This document shows positions 8,468 through 18,044 of a DNA stretch of 64,000 bases, piece by piece. The position numbers and the translations under genes were made by a program. The notes under the pieces were generated by a model, which saw only the letters and a list, made by a program, of their open reading frames with translations, was not told the origin of the DNA and did not search any database. Positions within the stretch are counted from its first letter, which is position 1. Each line of letters opens with the position of its first letter. Source of the DNA: Iamia sp. SCSIO 61187 (GTDB taxonomy: Bacteria; Actinomycetota; Acidimicrobiia; Acidimicrobiales; Iamiaceae); contig NZ_CP050948.1 of NCBI RefSeq assembly GCF_019443745.1, positions 4,716,001 through 4,780,000 of the forward strand, read 5' to 3'.

Positions 8468-9556
8468 TCAGGTGCGGCCCAGGACCTCGGCCAGCTCGAC
8501 GGGGGGGACGACCTCGAGCTGGTCGTAGCGGCACGACTCGGGGTCGCGGTCGGGGCGCCAGCGGACGAAGGTGCTGGTGGCGCGGAACCGGCCGTGGTCG
8601 ACCCGCTCGTAGGAGACCTCGGCCACCCGCTCGCAGCGGAGCGGGACGAACGACAGGTCCTTCTTGCCGTTCCAGCGCGACGGGCTGCCGGGCATGCGGC
8701 CGTCGGCGTGGGCGGCGGGGTCCATCCACTCGCTCCAGGGGTGCTGGGCGAAGGCGGCGTCGTCCGACGGGTCGATCACCAGGGGGGCCAGCTCGGCCAG
8801 CAGGGCCCGCCGGTCGGCGGCCTTGAACGAGGCGGCCACGCCGACGCTGTGGAGGCGCCCGTCGTCGTCGTGGATGCCGAGCAGCAGCGACCCGACGCCG
8901 TCGCCGTCCTTGTGGAGGCGGTACCCGGCGACGACGACGTCCGCCGTCCGCCGGTGCTTGACCTTCACCCAGCCCCGCTTGCCGGGCGTGTAGGTGCTGG
9001 CGACCGGCTTGCCGATCACACCGTCGAGGCCGGCGCCCTCGAAGCGGACGAACCAGTCGTGGGCGACCTCCCGGTCGTAGGTGCCCTGGTTGAGGTGGAC
9101 CTGGGCCCCCGGTGCGATGGCCGCCTCCAGCCGGGGGCGGCGCTCGGTGAAGGGGAGGTCGATGAGGCTCTCGTCGCCCACGGCGAGGACGTCGAAGGCC
9201 ACCACCTCCGCCGGCGTCTGCTCGGCCAGCATGTTGACCCGCGACTGGGCCGGGTGGATGCGCTGGCCGAGGAGGTCGAAGTCGAGGCCGTCGGGCGTCG
9301 GGACCACGATCTCGCCGTCGACCACCGCCCGGTCCGGCAGCGCCGCCTTCAGCGGCTCGAGGACCTCGGGGAAGTAGCGGGTGAGGGGCCGCCCGTTGCG
9401 GGAGGCCAGCTCGACCTCGTCACCGTCGCGCAGGACCAGCACCCGGAAGCCGTCCCACTTGGGCTCGAACCACCAGTCGCCCTCCTCGCCGGGTGGCAGC
9501 TCGCGACTGGCCTTGGCCAGCATCGGCGTGATCGGCAGGTCCAGCGGGAGGTCCAC
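8468..9556 (-). CDS. ligC: ATP-dependent DNA ligase, LigC type
   Basis: 362 residues starting at GTG 9556, which lies six bases after a TACCTT -10 box (leaderless). The adenylation domain has motif I EPKWDGFR (nucleotidylated Lys33), ASRNGRPLTR, motif III VVDGEIVV, FDVLAVGD, motif IV GLDGVIGKP and motif V GWVKVKHRR; an OB-fold follows (VVAGYRLHKDGDGVGSLLLG). Length and single-domain form match mycobacterial LigC rather than the multidomain LigD, and no Ku gene is nearby. Its promoter is abutted by the 56-bp repeat array at 9573-9756. Confidence 0.88.
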   Translation of the reverse strand: MDLPLDLPITPMLAKASRELPPGEEGDWWFEPKWDGFRVLVLRDGDEVELASRNGRPLTRYFPEVLEPLKAALPDRAVVDGEIVVPTPDGLDFDLLGQRIHPAQSRVNMLAEQTPAEVVAFDVLAVGDESLIDLPFTERRPRLEAAIAPGAQVHLNQGTYDREVAHDWFVRFEGAGLDGVIGKPVASTYTPGKRGWVKVKHRRTADVVVAGYRLHKDGDGVGSLLLGIHDDDGRLHSVGVAASFKAADRRALLAELAPLVIDPSDDAAFAQHPWSEWMDPAAHADGRMPGSPSRWNGKKDLSFVPLRCERVAEVSYERVDHGRFRATSTFVRWRPDRDPESCRYDQLEVVPPVELAEVLGRT

Positions 9557-9562
9557 ACAGAG

Positions 9563-9568
9563 AAGGTA
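9563..9568 (-). promoter_or_regulatory. -10 box of the LigC gene (TACCTT), leaderless
   Basis: TACCTT on the minus strand, six bases before GTG 9556. Four bases further upstream begins the palindrome GTCGGC-N3-GCCGAC of the 56-bp repeat, the same geometry as at 26120. Confidence 0.65.
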
Positions 9569-9756
9569 GGGGGTCGGCGGAGCCGACGCCGTCAGGGCGG
9601 CGGGCGGGGTCGGAGGACGTGGTACGGGGTCGGCGGAGCCGACGCCGTCAGGGCGGCGGGCGGGGTCGGAGGACGTGGTACGGGGTCGGCGGAGCCGACG
9701 CCGTCAGGGCGGCGGGCGGGGTCGGAGGACGTGGTACGGGGTCGGCGGAGCCGGCC
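9569..9756. repeat. 56-bp tandem repeat array 1 (about 3.3 units)
   Basis: A 56-bp unit repeats exactly, with the palindrome GTCGGC-GGA-GCCGAC starting at 9573, 9629, 9685 and 9741 (the last one decayed). Units also contain GGAGGACGTGGTACGG. There are no spacers between units, so this is not a CRISPR array. The reverse complement of the unit is about 88 percent identical to the unit at 25989-26115. Read toward the ligase gene, each unit is palindrome, four bases, TAC; only the last TAC forms a real -10 box. Confidence 0.95.
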
Positions 9757-9768
9757 GCGCCGGGTCCC

Positions 9769-10521
9769 TCAGGTGACGTGGATCAGGTCGAGGACCTGCT
9801 GGGCCCGGTCGGCGTCGCCGACGACGTCGACATCGGCCAGGCCGGTCCGGTGCCAGACCGCGAGGAGCAGGTCGGAGGCGGGGCCGCGGAGGGCGGCGTC
9901 GCCCTTGGCGTGGGCCCGCTCGACCTCGCAGCCCTCGGCGGTCAGGCGCAGCAGCCACTCGCCGGCGCCCTCGGCCCGGTCCTCGTCGGTGCAGTGGATG
10001 TGGAGCGTGGCGCCGACCAGGTCGGCGGGGGTGCCGGCGCCCTTGTCGACCAGGAACCGGGGGACGAACAGGTGCAGCCACTCGTCGATGGCGTCGGCGG
10101 CCTGGACCGCGTCGAACGGGGCCGCCTCGCCGGGGGTGATGGCGTCCTCCGCGTCCCAACGGTGGACGGCGATCTCGTGGGCCTGGCGCCGGAACCAGAA
10201 GGCCACGTCGGCGGGACCGGCGAAGGTCGAGGCCGGCTCGGACGGGTCGTGCCGATCCAGCTCGGCCAGCAGGAGGTCGAGCGACTCGCGGTACCAGGCC
10301 AGCAGGTCCTCGCCCTCGGGCGGCCGCGGACCGCCGCTCGGCGCCTCGTCCCCGGCGAGGTGCCCGGCCGCCCAGCGGTGCACCCGACCGGTGTGGCGGA
10401 CCACCTTGGCCACGTCCCAGCCCGGGCAGGCCCGGACCTCGGCGGCCAGACCCGAGGCCGGCACGGACGCGAGGGCGGCCCCCTCCCTGACGATGGCGGC
10501 GCGGTGGGCGGCAGGGTCCAT
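9769..10521 (-). CDS. Maleylpyruvate isomerase-family (MDMPI/DinB fold) mycothiol-dependent protein
   Basis: 250 residues from ATG 10521. A GTG three codons earlier lies inside the -10 box TAGTGT and is rejected as start. The N-terminal four-helix DinB/MDMPI domain has CPGWDVAKVVRHTGRVHRWA (the family's metal-binding His region) and WFRRQAHEIAVHRWDAEDA; the C-terminal part (about 165-245) fits the MDMPI_C domain. Family members are thiol-dependent isomerases or transferases using mycothiol, but the substrate is unknown. It stands alone between the repeat array and the divergent carboxylase gene. Confidence 0.82.
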   Translation of the reverse strand: MDPAAHRAAIVREGAALASVPASGLAAEVRACPGWDVAKVVRHTGRVHRWAAGHLAGDEAPSGGPRPPEGEDLLAWYRESLDLLLAELDRHDPSEPASTFAGPADVAFWFRRQAHEIAVHRWDAEDAITPGEAAPFDAVQAADAIDEWLHLFVPRFLVDKGAGTPADLVGATLHIHCTDEDRAEGAGEWLLRLTAEGCEVERAHAKGDAALRGPASDLLLAVWHRTGLADVDVVGDADRAQQVLDLIHVT

Positions 10522-10528
10522 CGTCGGC

Positions 10529-10534
10529 ACACTA
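10529..10534 (-). promoter_or_regulatory. -10 box TAGTGT that decides the start of the MDMPI gene
   Basis: TAGTGT seven bases before ATG 10521. The competing GTG codon overlaps the box and could not be transcribed from it. Confidence 0.6.
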
Positions 10535-10613
10535 CGAGGCCCTCACGGCCACCGGTCGCGACGATGGCGCCGTCTCCGGGCCGGCGGCGTTTCGTGAGCG
10601 CTCGGCGGCGGCG

Positions 10614-10619
10614 TAACGT
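10614..10619 (+). promoter_or_regulatory. -10 box TAACGT of the acyl-CoA carboxylase gene
   Basis: TAACGT followed by seven bases and ATG 10627, with no ribosome site between: a leaderless arrangement typical of Actinobacteria. Confidence 0.6.
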
Positions 10620-10626
10620 CCGAGCC

Positions 10627-12176
<1,550 letters not shown>

Positions 12177-12177
<1 letters not shown>

Positions 12178-12368
12178 TGGCCGGGCACGGGGCGGCCCGC
12201 TCCATCACGCCGGATCCCACCGACGAGGAGGCGGCGGCCATCGTCGCCGCCATCGAGGGGGCCTGGCCCCGTGCGGCCGTCGCCGCCGAGGAGGCCCCGC
12301 AGCGATGGCGCTGGAGCGGGCGCTGGTGGTCGAAGCCGGTGCCCCTCCGCCGCCGTCGGCCCTGGTAG
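12177..12368 (+). CDS. Acyl-CoA carboxylase epsilon subunit
   Basis: A 63-residue protein whose ATG shares one base with the stop codon of the beta subunit. It has the layout of AccE5/PccE proteins: ITPDPTDEEAAAIVAAIEGAW in the first half (the conserved PT-x-EE-x-AA helix) and a Trp/Arg-rich tail with RWRWSGRWW. In Streptomyces and mycobacteria this subunit tethers alpha and beta subunits and raises activity. Position and motif together make the call good despite the short length. Confidence 0.8.
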
Positions 12369-12429
12369 CTCCTCCTGCGACACTGGCACGTCCGGTTCCA
12401 CCGACGTCGCGACGTGGTGCGGACCCCGG

Positions 12430-14499
12430 TCAGGTCGGGCAGCCGGCGGCGGCGAGCGGGCCCTCGATGCGGTACACCGAGGCGGCGTCGTCTCGGGCGA
12501 CGAGGACGGCATCGGGGTCTCCGGACAGGACGACCTCCGGGGGGACGGGGTCGGGCACGAGTCCGAAGGCGGCGATGACGACGACGTCGTAGCGCTCGTC
12601 GAGGAGCCGGCGCCACCCGGCGCAGTCGCGCCGGGCCGGAGCCGCCCCGTGCTCGACGTGGTTCGACAGGTCGAGGCCGAAGAGCGGGTAGGTCTCGACG
12701 CTGCCGTACAGCGCGACGCGCTCCCCTGTGACGTGCCGCAGCGACTCCATGGGCACGTCGCTGGGCGGGAGCCCGGCGTCCACGTAGCGCTGCTCGGCCT
12801 GGTGCTCCTGGAGAGGCCAGCCCACCGCGCCCACCGCCACCACGAGGGCGACGGCGACGAGACGGGGCCAGGCGCCGGCCGGGTGGCGCCGGCGGAGCAC
12901 GACGAAGGCGCTCGCGGCGAGGCCGGCGACGGCGACCGCAACCAGCGCCGCTGGGGTGGCGTCGGGCCAGGCCTCGACCCGCTCGACGTGGCCCTCGGTG
13001 GCCCCGGCGACGACCAGGGCCAGCCCGGCGCCGCCGACGACCAGCCGGGCCCGCGCTCCCTGCGGGGCGAGCAGCGGCACCGTCGCCGCGGCCACCACGA
13101 AGCCCGGGGCCAGGTAGCGGAGGTTGAACCCGAAGGTGACGCCGGCGGTGAGCGGCGTGGCCAGGTAGCCCACGACGGCGGCGACGACCACGACGCCGAC
13201 GATGCGCTCGGCACGGTCACGGCCCCGGACGGCGAGAGCGGGCCCGGCCAGCACGATCGCCACCAGCAGCAGCGGCCAGGCCCGACCGAGGCCCTGCTCG
13301 AGGCCGGGCTGGTAGATCGTGTCCCAGACGTCCCGGCCGACGTCTCGCGCTCCGAGGAGCGACGGCGACCGCTCGTCGGCGACGGCCTCGCCGAACGGCG
13401 GCGGGAGGTCGAACCACGGCAGCGGGCTGCCGGTGATGACCCAGTTGCGACCGAACCAGAAGGTCCCGGTGGCGAACGAGCCCGCCAGCCATGCGATCGT
13501 CGCCGGCGCGCTCCGGCGGATCCCCGCCGTCACGGCCACCACGAGGAGCACGAGGACGGCCACCGGCACCGCGAGCGACACCTTGGTGCTGAGGGCGAGG
13601 CCGGCCGCCGCCCCGGCCAGGGCGAGCGGCGCCGGGCGCCACCGGCTCTCGAGGATGAGGGCCAGGGCGGCGAGGAGCAGGGCGCTGCACGCCATGTCGG
13701 TCGAGGCCTGCCCCGGGTGGGTGGCGGCCAGGATCGGAAGTCCGGTGGCGACCGAGGCCCACACCAGCGCGAGCGGCCCGGCGTGGCGACGCTCGCCGAT
13801 GCACCACGCCGCCAGCAGGGCCAGCGCCAGCCAGGCCAGGTTGACGTAGGGCGAGAGCCAGTCGCGCCCGTAGGGCATCAGGAGCACGGTGTGCAGCAGG
13901 TGGGAGTCGAAGGGGAACCACCGGGCCGCCTCGTAGCCGACGCCGTCGAGGGTCGGGAAGGCGCCCTCCTGGGCGAACCGGGTCGAGAACGGCATGTGGT
14001 ACCAGAGGGTGTCGGGGTGGACCATGCCCCGGCCGACGGCGTCGAGGGTGTGGCTCACCCACTGGGTGACCAGCACCCCGAGCGCCACGACGGCGGCCCC
14101 CACCTCCCACCGGTTCCGTCCGGCGAGCACATCCTCGTGGCCGTCCGCCGTCGGCCCGACGGCGTCGTCCCGACCCCCGGCGGCGGCCCGGTCCCCCGAG
14201 GGCCCGACCGCCTCGGCCGGTCCTCGCCGGCGGGCCACGAGACCGGTGGCCACCCCGACCACCCCTTGGCTGACCAGCACGACCGCCGGTCGCAGGAGGC
14301 CGACCGCCCCGGCGGCCTGGGCCACGCCGAGGCCACCGGCGAGGGCGAGGACCGCCGTGGCCAGGGCGGTGGGGGCAGCCCGCCACCCGGGCAGCAGGGA
14401 CCGGACCACCGACCTCGCCCCCCACCCCAACGCTGCGAAGGCCGCACCCAGGCCGAGGGTGCCGAGCCCGTAGGAGGCCAACGACACGCCGTCCGCCAC
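12430..14499 (-). CDS. Multi-pass membrane protein, GT-C glycosyltransferase-like (GT39/ArnT-like)
   Basis: 689 residues from GTG 14499, six bases after TAGGTT. At least eleven hydrophobic segments are visible. After the first helices comes a luminal loop with HPDTLWYHMPFSTRFAQEG, in which the Asp/His pair resembles the catalytic loop of GT-C enzymes, followed by NLAWLALALLAAWCIGER and ATHPGQASTDMACSALLLA. The last 140 residues form a soluble C-terminal domain ending GCPT. It probably transfers sugar from a polyprenyl phosphate donor outside the cell. The substrate is unknown, and no other cell-wall genes flank it. Confidence 0.7.
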   Translation of the reverse strand: MADGVSLASYGLGTLGLGAAFAALGWGARSVVRSLLPGWRAAPTALATAVLALAGGLGVAQAAGAVGLLRPAVVLVSQGVVGVATGLVARRRGPAEAVGPSGDRAAAGGRDDAVGPTADGHEDVLAGRNRWEVGAAVVALGVLVTQWVSHTLDAVGRGMVHPDTLWYHMPFSTRFAQEGAFPTLDGVGYEAARWFPFDSHLLHTVLLMPYGRDWLSPYVNLAWLALALLAAWCIGERRHAGPLALVWASVATGLPILAATHPGQASTDMACSALLLAALALILESRWRPAPLALAGAAAGLALSTKVSLAVPVAVLVLLVVAVTAGIRRSAPATIAWLAGSFATGTFWFGRNWVITGSPLPWFDLPPPFGEAVADERSPSLLGARDVGRDVWDTIYQPGLEQGLGRAWPLLLVAIVLAGPALAVRGRDRAERIVGVVVVAAVVGYLATPLTAGVTFGFNLRYLAPGFVVAAATVPLLAPQGARARLVVGGAGLALVVAGATEGHVERVEAWPDATPAALVAVAVAGLAASAFVVLRRRHPAGAWPRLVAVALVVAVGAVGWPLQEHQAEQRYVDAGLPPSDVPMESLRHVTGERVALYGSVETYPLFGLDLSNHVEHGAAPARRDCAGWRRLLDERYDVVVIAAFGLVPDPVPPEVVLSGDPDAVLVARDDAASVYRIEGPLAAAGCPT

Positions 14500-14596
14500 G
14501 GCGGCAACCTACCAACGGGTGCGGCGGGCCGCTCGGGCTGCGGGCCGGCCGGCGGCGGACGTCGGAGGACGGGCGGTGGGACGCCATCATGGGGCG

Positions 14597-15232
14597 GTGC
14601 CCGCCGCCCACCTCGTGCTCGCCTCCGCCTCCCCCGCCCGCCTCGCCCTCCTGCGCAGCGCCGGCATCGAGCCCGAGGTCGTCGTCAGCGACGTGGACGA
14701 GGACGCCCTGACCGCCGAGATCGGCACCGCCGAGCCCGACGTCCTGGTCAGCGCCCTCGCCCGGGCCAAGGCCGACGCCGTCGTGGCCGGGCGGGAGCCG
14801 GCGGCCGAGCCGGCCCAGCCCACCGTGGTGGTGGGCTGCGACTCGCTGTTCACCATCGACGGGACGACGTGGGGCAAGCCGGCGAGCCCGGCCGAGGCGG
14901 TGGAGCGGATCCGGGCCGTGCGCGGCGGCGAGGGCGTCCTGCGCACCGGCCACCACGTCGTGGCCGCCACCGACGGGCGCTTCGTCCACGGCGTGGCCCA
15001 GACCACGGTCCGGTTCGCGTCGATGACCGACGCCGAGATCGATGCCTACGTCGCCACCGGCGAACCGCTCCGGGTCGCGGGCAGCTTCACGCTCGACGGC
15101 CGCTCGGCCCCGTGGGTCGAGGGCATCGTCGGCGACCACACCAACGTGGTCGGCCTCTCCCTGCCGCTGCTGCGGGACCTGCTGGGCCGGCTCGACATCT
15201 CGATCGTCGACCTCTGGGACGACGCGCCGTGA
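14597..15232 (+). CDS. maf: Maf-family nucleoside triphosphate pyrophosphatase
   Basis: 211 residues from GTG 14597. Signature LVLASASPARLALLRSAGI at the N-terminus, then VVVGCDSLFTIDGTTWGKP (catalytic Asp), LRTGHHVVAATDGR, and DAYVATGEPLRVAGSFTLDG with GIVGDHTNVVGLSLPLL near the end. Maf proteins hydrolyse modified or canonical pyrimidine NTPs. The GTG of dusB overlaps its stop codon (GTGA), so the two are translated together. Confidence 0.9.
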   Translation: MPAAHLVLASASPARLALLRSAGIEPEVVVSDVDEDALTAEIGTAEPDVLVSALARAKADAVVAGREPAAEPAQPTVVVGCDSLFTIDGTTWGKPASPAEAVERIRAVRGGEGVLRTGHHVVAATDGRFVHGVAQTTVRFASMTDAEIDAYVATGEPLRVAGSFTLDGRSAPWVEGIVGDHTNVVGLSLPLLRDLLGRLDISIVDLWDDAP

Positions 15233-16371
15233 CCGCCGTCGGGACCGTGACCCGCGGCCTGCGGATCGGCCCGCTGGAGCTCGACGCGCCCGTCGTCCTC
15301 GCCCCCATGGCGGGGGTGACGAACCGGGCCTTCCGGCGGCTGTGCCGGGACTTCGGCGCCGGTCTCTACGTCAGCGAGATGATCACGGCCCGGGCCCTGG
15401 TCGAGGGCAACGCCCGCACCCTCGACATGGTCCGGTTCGACCCCGACGAGCGGCCGCGGAGCGTCCAGCTGTACGGCGTCGACCCCGGCGTGATGGCCGA
15501 GGCGGTGCGGATCCTCGTGGGCGACCACGGGGTCGAGCACATCGACCTCAACGTGGGCTGCCCGGCCACCAAGGTCACCCGCAAGGGCGGCGGCTCGGCC
15601 CTGCCCGTCCGACGGGTCCTCTTCGGCGCCATCGTCGAGGCCTCGGTGGGGGCCGCCGGGCCGGTGCCGTTCACGGTCAAGATGCGCATGGGCATCGACG
15701 ACGAGCGCCTCACCTACCTCGAGGCGGCGCGCATCGCCGAGGACGCCGGCGCCGCCGCCGTCGCCCTCCACGCCCGCACCGCCGAGCAGCTGTACTCCGG
15801 CGCCGCCGACTGGTCGGCCATCACCCGCCTCAAGGAGACCGTCACGACGATCCCGGTCCTCGGCAACGGCGACATCCTCGAGGGCGGCGACGCCGTGCGG
15901 ATGATAGCCGAGACGGGCTGCGACGGCGTCGTGGTCGGGCGGGGGTGCCTGGGCAAGCCGTGGCTGTTCCGCGACCTGGCCGACGCCCTGGCCGGCCGGC
16001 CGGTGGCCCCCACGCCCCGGCTGGGCGAGGCCGTCGCCGTCCTCCGTCGCCACGCCGACCTGCTCGTCGAGGTCTTCGGCCCCGTGCGGGGGGCGCGCGA
16101 GGTGCGCAAGCACACCGGCTGGTACCTGGCCGGCTACCCCGTCGGGGGCGAGGTGCGCCGGGCGCTGTCGCAGGTGGCCTCGATCGAGGAGATGAACGCG
16201 CGCCTCGACGCCCTCGACCCCGACCTCGTCGTGCAGCCCGGCTCCGAGCGCACCGTCCGAGGCCACACCGGCGGCCCCCGGCGGGTCACGGTCCCCGACG
16301 GGTGGTTCGCTCGCGTCGACGACCCGACCCCTCCGGGCCGCGACGCCGAGGCCGCCCTCTCCGGCGGCTGA
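15229..16371 (+). CDS. dusB: tRNA-dihydrouridine synthase, DusB type
   Basis: 380 residues, coupled to maf by GTGA. TIM-barrel FMN enzyme: LAPMAGVTNRAFRRLCRDFG at the start, QLYGVDPGVMAEAV, DLNVGCPATKVTRKGGGSAL with catalytic Cys111, VKMRMGIDDERLTYLEAARI, VALHARTAEQLYSG, PVLGNGDILEG and VVGRGCLGKPWLF. A C-terminal helical tRNA-binding domain contains EVRKHTGWYLAGYPVGGEVR. It reduces specific uridines in tRNA. All expected active-site residues are present. Confidence 0.93.
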   Translation: MTAVGTVTRGLRIGPLELDAPVVLAPMAGVTNRAFRRLCRDFGAGLYVSEMITARALVEGNARTLDMVRFDPDERPRSVQLYGVDPGVMAEAVRILVGDHGVEHIDLNVGCPATKVTRKGGGSALPVRRVLFGAIVEASVGAAGPVPFTVKMRMGIDDERLTYLEAARIAEDAGAAAVALHARTAEQLYSGAADWSAITRLKETVTTIPVLGNGDILEGGDAVRMIAETGCDGVVVGRGCLGKPWLFRDLADALAGRPVAPTPRLGEAVAVLRRHADLLVEVFGPVRGAREVRKHTGWYLAGYPVGGEVRRALSQVASIEEMNARLDALDPDLVVQPGSERTVRGHTGGPRRVTVPDGWFARVDDPTPPGRDAEAALSGG

Positions 16372-16450
16372 CCCCACCCCCGGCGATCTCGGTGGCAGAT
16401 GTGGGATGGACACCCGACGGATGCCACCGCGCTCGCCCTAGGTTGCGGCC

Positions 16451-17476
16451 GTGACGACGATCCCGGTGGAGTCGATCGGCGAGCTGACGACGGTGGCCAG
16501 CCGGCACGCCGTCGTCCACGTCGGCACCGCTGTCCGCCGCTACGACGACCTGGAGCCCGACGCCGAGCACGACATCGACGGCTACGCCTTCCGCACCCTG
16601 CCCGAGCCGGGCGAGCTGCTGAGCGTGGTCGCCACCGTCAACGACGTCCACTTCGGCGAGACGGTGTGCGGCGTCATCGACGGCACCGACATGGGGCCGA
16701 CCTTCTCCGTCGCCCCCGGCGACCCGCCGTACCCCGAGGTGATGAACGGCGGGGCCGTGGCCGAGATCGGTGCCCTCGACCCCGATGCCGTCATCGTCAA
16801 GGGCGACCTCACCGCCGCCGGCACCGACGCCGAGGTCGACGCCTTCCTCGCCGCCTACGCCCCCCTCGCCGACCGCCTGACCTGGGTGCGGGGCAACCAC
16901 GAATCGCACCAGCACCTCCAGCGGGGGGCGACGCCCGTGCAGACCGTCGACCTCCCGGGCGTCCGCATCGTGGTGCTCGACACGTCGGTCGACGGGGTCG
17001 AGTACGGCGGGCTCGACGCCGACCAGCTGGACCAGCTCGACGCCCTCGCCGCCGACGCCGACCGGCCGGTCGTGGTGATGGGCCACCACCACGCCTGGAA
17101 CCCGGACTCGGCCGAGCGCCCCGAGCGGTACTTCGGCATCACCCCCGACGACTCGGAGCGGCTCGTCGAGGTGGTCGCCCGCCGGCCCCGCATCGTGGCC
17201 GTGACCGCCGGCCACACCCACCGCAACCGGGTCCGCCGCTTCGCCGCCACCGGTGACGTGCCCTGGATCGAGGTCAGCTGCGTGAAGGACTACCCGGGGG
17301 CGTGGGCCGAGTACCGGGTGCACGAGGGCGGCATCCTCCAGGTGTTCCACCGGATCTCGACCCCCGAGGCCCTGGTCTGGAGCGAGTCGACCCGCCACAT
17401 GTACGCCGGCCTCTACGCCGAGTACGCCTTCGGCACCCTCGCGGACCGCAACCTCGTGGTCACCCTCGACCGCTGA
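16451..17476 (+). CDS. Calcineurin-like metallophosphoesterase
   Basis: 341 residues from GTG 16451, six bases after TAGGTT (16439-16444). The five metal-binding blocks are clear: NDVHFG (with DVH), VKGDLT, RGNHES, VMGHHHAWN and AGHTHRNR. The order and the GNHE/GHTH pattern fit class III cyclic-nucleotide phosphodiesterase-like proteins, but the N-terminal 50 residues are unusual and the substrate cannot be read. Upstream, GGTGGCA and TGCCACC (16390-16428) form a spaced inverted repeat that may be an operator. Confidence 0.83.
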   Translation: MTTIPVESIGELTTVASRHAVVHVGTAVRRYDDLEPDAEHDIDGYAFRTLPEPGELLSVVATVNDVHFGETVCGVIDGTDMGPTFSVAPGDPPYPEVMNGGAVAEIGALDPDAVIVKGDLTAAGTDAEVDAFLAAYAPLADRLTWVRGNHESHQHLQRGATPVQTVDLPGVRIVVLDTSVDGVEYGGLDADQLDQLDALAADADRPVVVMGHHHAWNPDSAERPERYFGITPDDSERLVEVVARRPRIVAVTAGHTHRNRVRRFAATGDVPWIEVSCVKDYPGAWAEYRVHEGGILQVFHRISTPEALVWSESTRHMYAGLYAEYAFGTLADRNLVVTLDR

Positions 17477-17509
17477 GTGCCCCGCCGCGGGGTGGATAGT
17501 GCGGCGGCC

Positions 17510-17947
17510 ATGTCCGCCCAGGATCTCCCGCCCGACGACCCCCACCGCCGCCCCGACCGGGTCGACGACGCCACCGTCGAGGCCGTGGGCAAGGTCAGCG
17601 AGGCCATGGAGTGGGTCGAGCGGGCGCGCGGCCACCTCTACGAGCTGCACCAGCTGCTCGGCCACGCCGACCTCCTGTTCGGCGAGGCCGCCGACATGCT
17701 CGACGACGCCGGCCACGCCGCCCAGGCCGACGGGCTCCGCGAGGCGGTCGTGGGCCGCAACGTCATCGAGGGGCGGTGGACGTTCCAGCTCGTCGAGGAC
17801 TTCGACGACGGCTACTGGAGCGACGCCCGCGACCAGGAGCGACGCATCCGCGACGACCTCATGGCGGGGCGGCGCCACGTGTTCGAGTCGGAGATGAAGG
17901 AGGACCGCCGGACCAAGGGCCGCCGCCACCACGAGTCCCGCCCCTGA
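17510..17947 (+). CDS. Conserved-looking hypothetical protein
   Basis: 145 residues, soluble and very charged. The middle (about 25-75) is a predicted helical hairpin, VGKVSEAMEWVERARGHLYE and HQLLGHADLLFGEAADMLDD; the C-terminal third is Arg/Glu/Asp-rich and ends HESRP. No known family is recognised. Codon use is like that of its neighbours, and a near-match to the -10 consensus (TAGTGC, 17497) lies seven bases before the ATG. Confidence 0.6.
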   Translation: MSAQDLPPDDPHRRPDRVDDATVEAVGKVSEAMEWVERARGHLYELHQLLGHADLLFGEAADMLDDAGHAAQADGLREAVVGRNVIEGRWTFQLVEDFDDGYWSDARDQERRIRDDLMAGRRHVFESEMKEDRRTKGRRHHESRP

Positions 17948-18044
17948 CGTCGGCCTCCCCTCCAACCTTGGCCGGCACCCCGCAGCATGGTGCGGTTGCC
18001 GTCCAGAGTTCGCCGCCGGCGGCGAGAGCGGCGAACATCGGTCG

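Noticed and set aside
9569-9756. Possible CRISPR array
   Set aside because: The 56-bp units are directly adjacent, with no variable spacers between them, and no cas genes are nearby; it is a plain tandem repeat.
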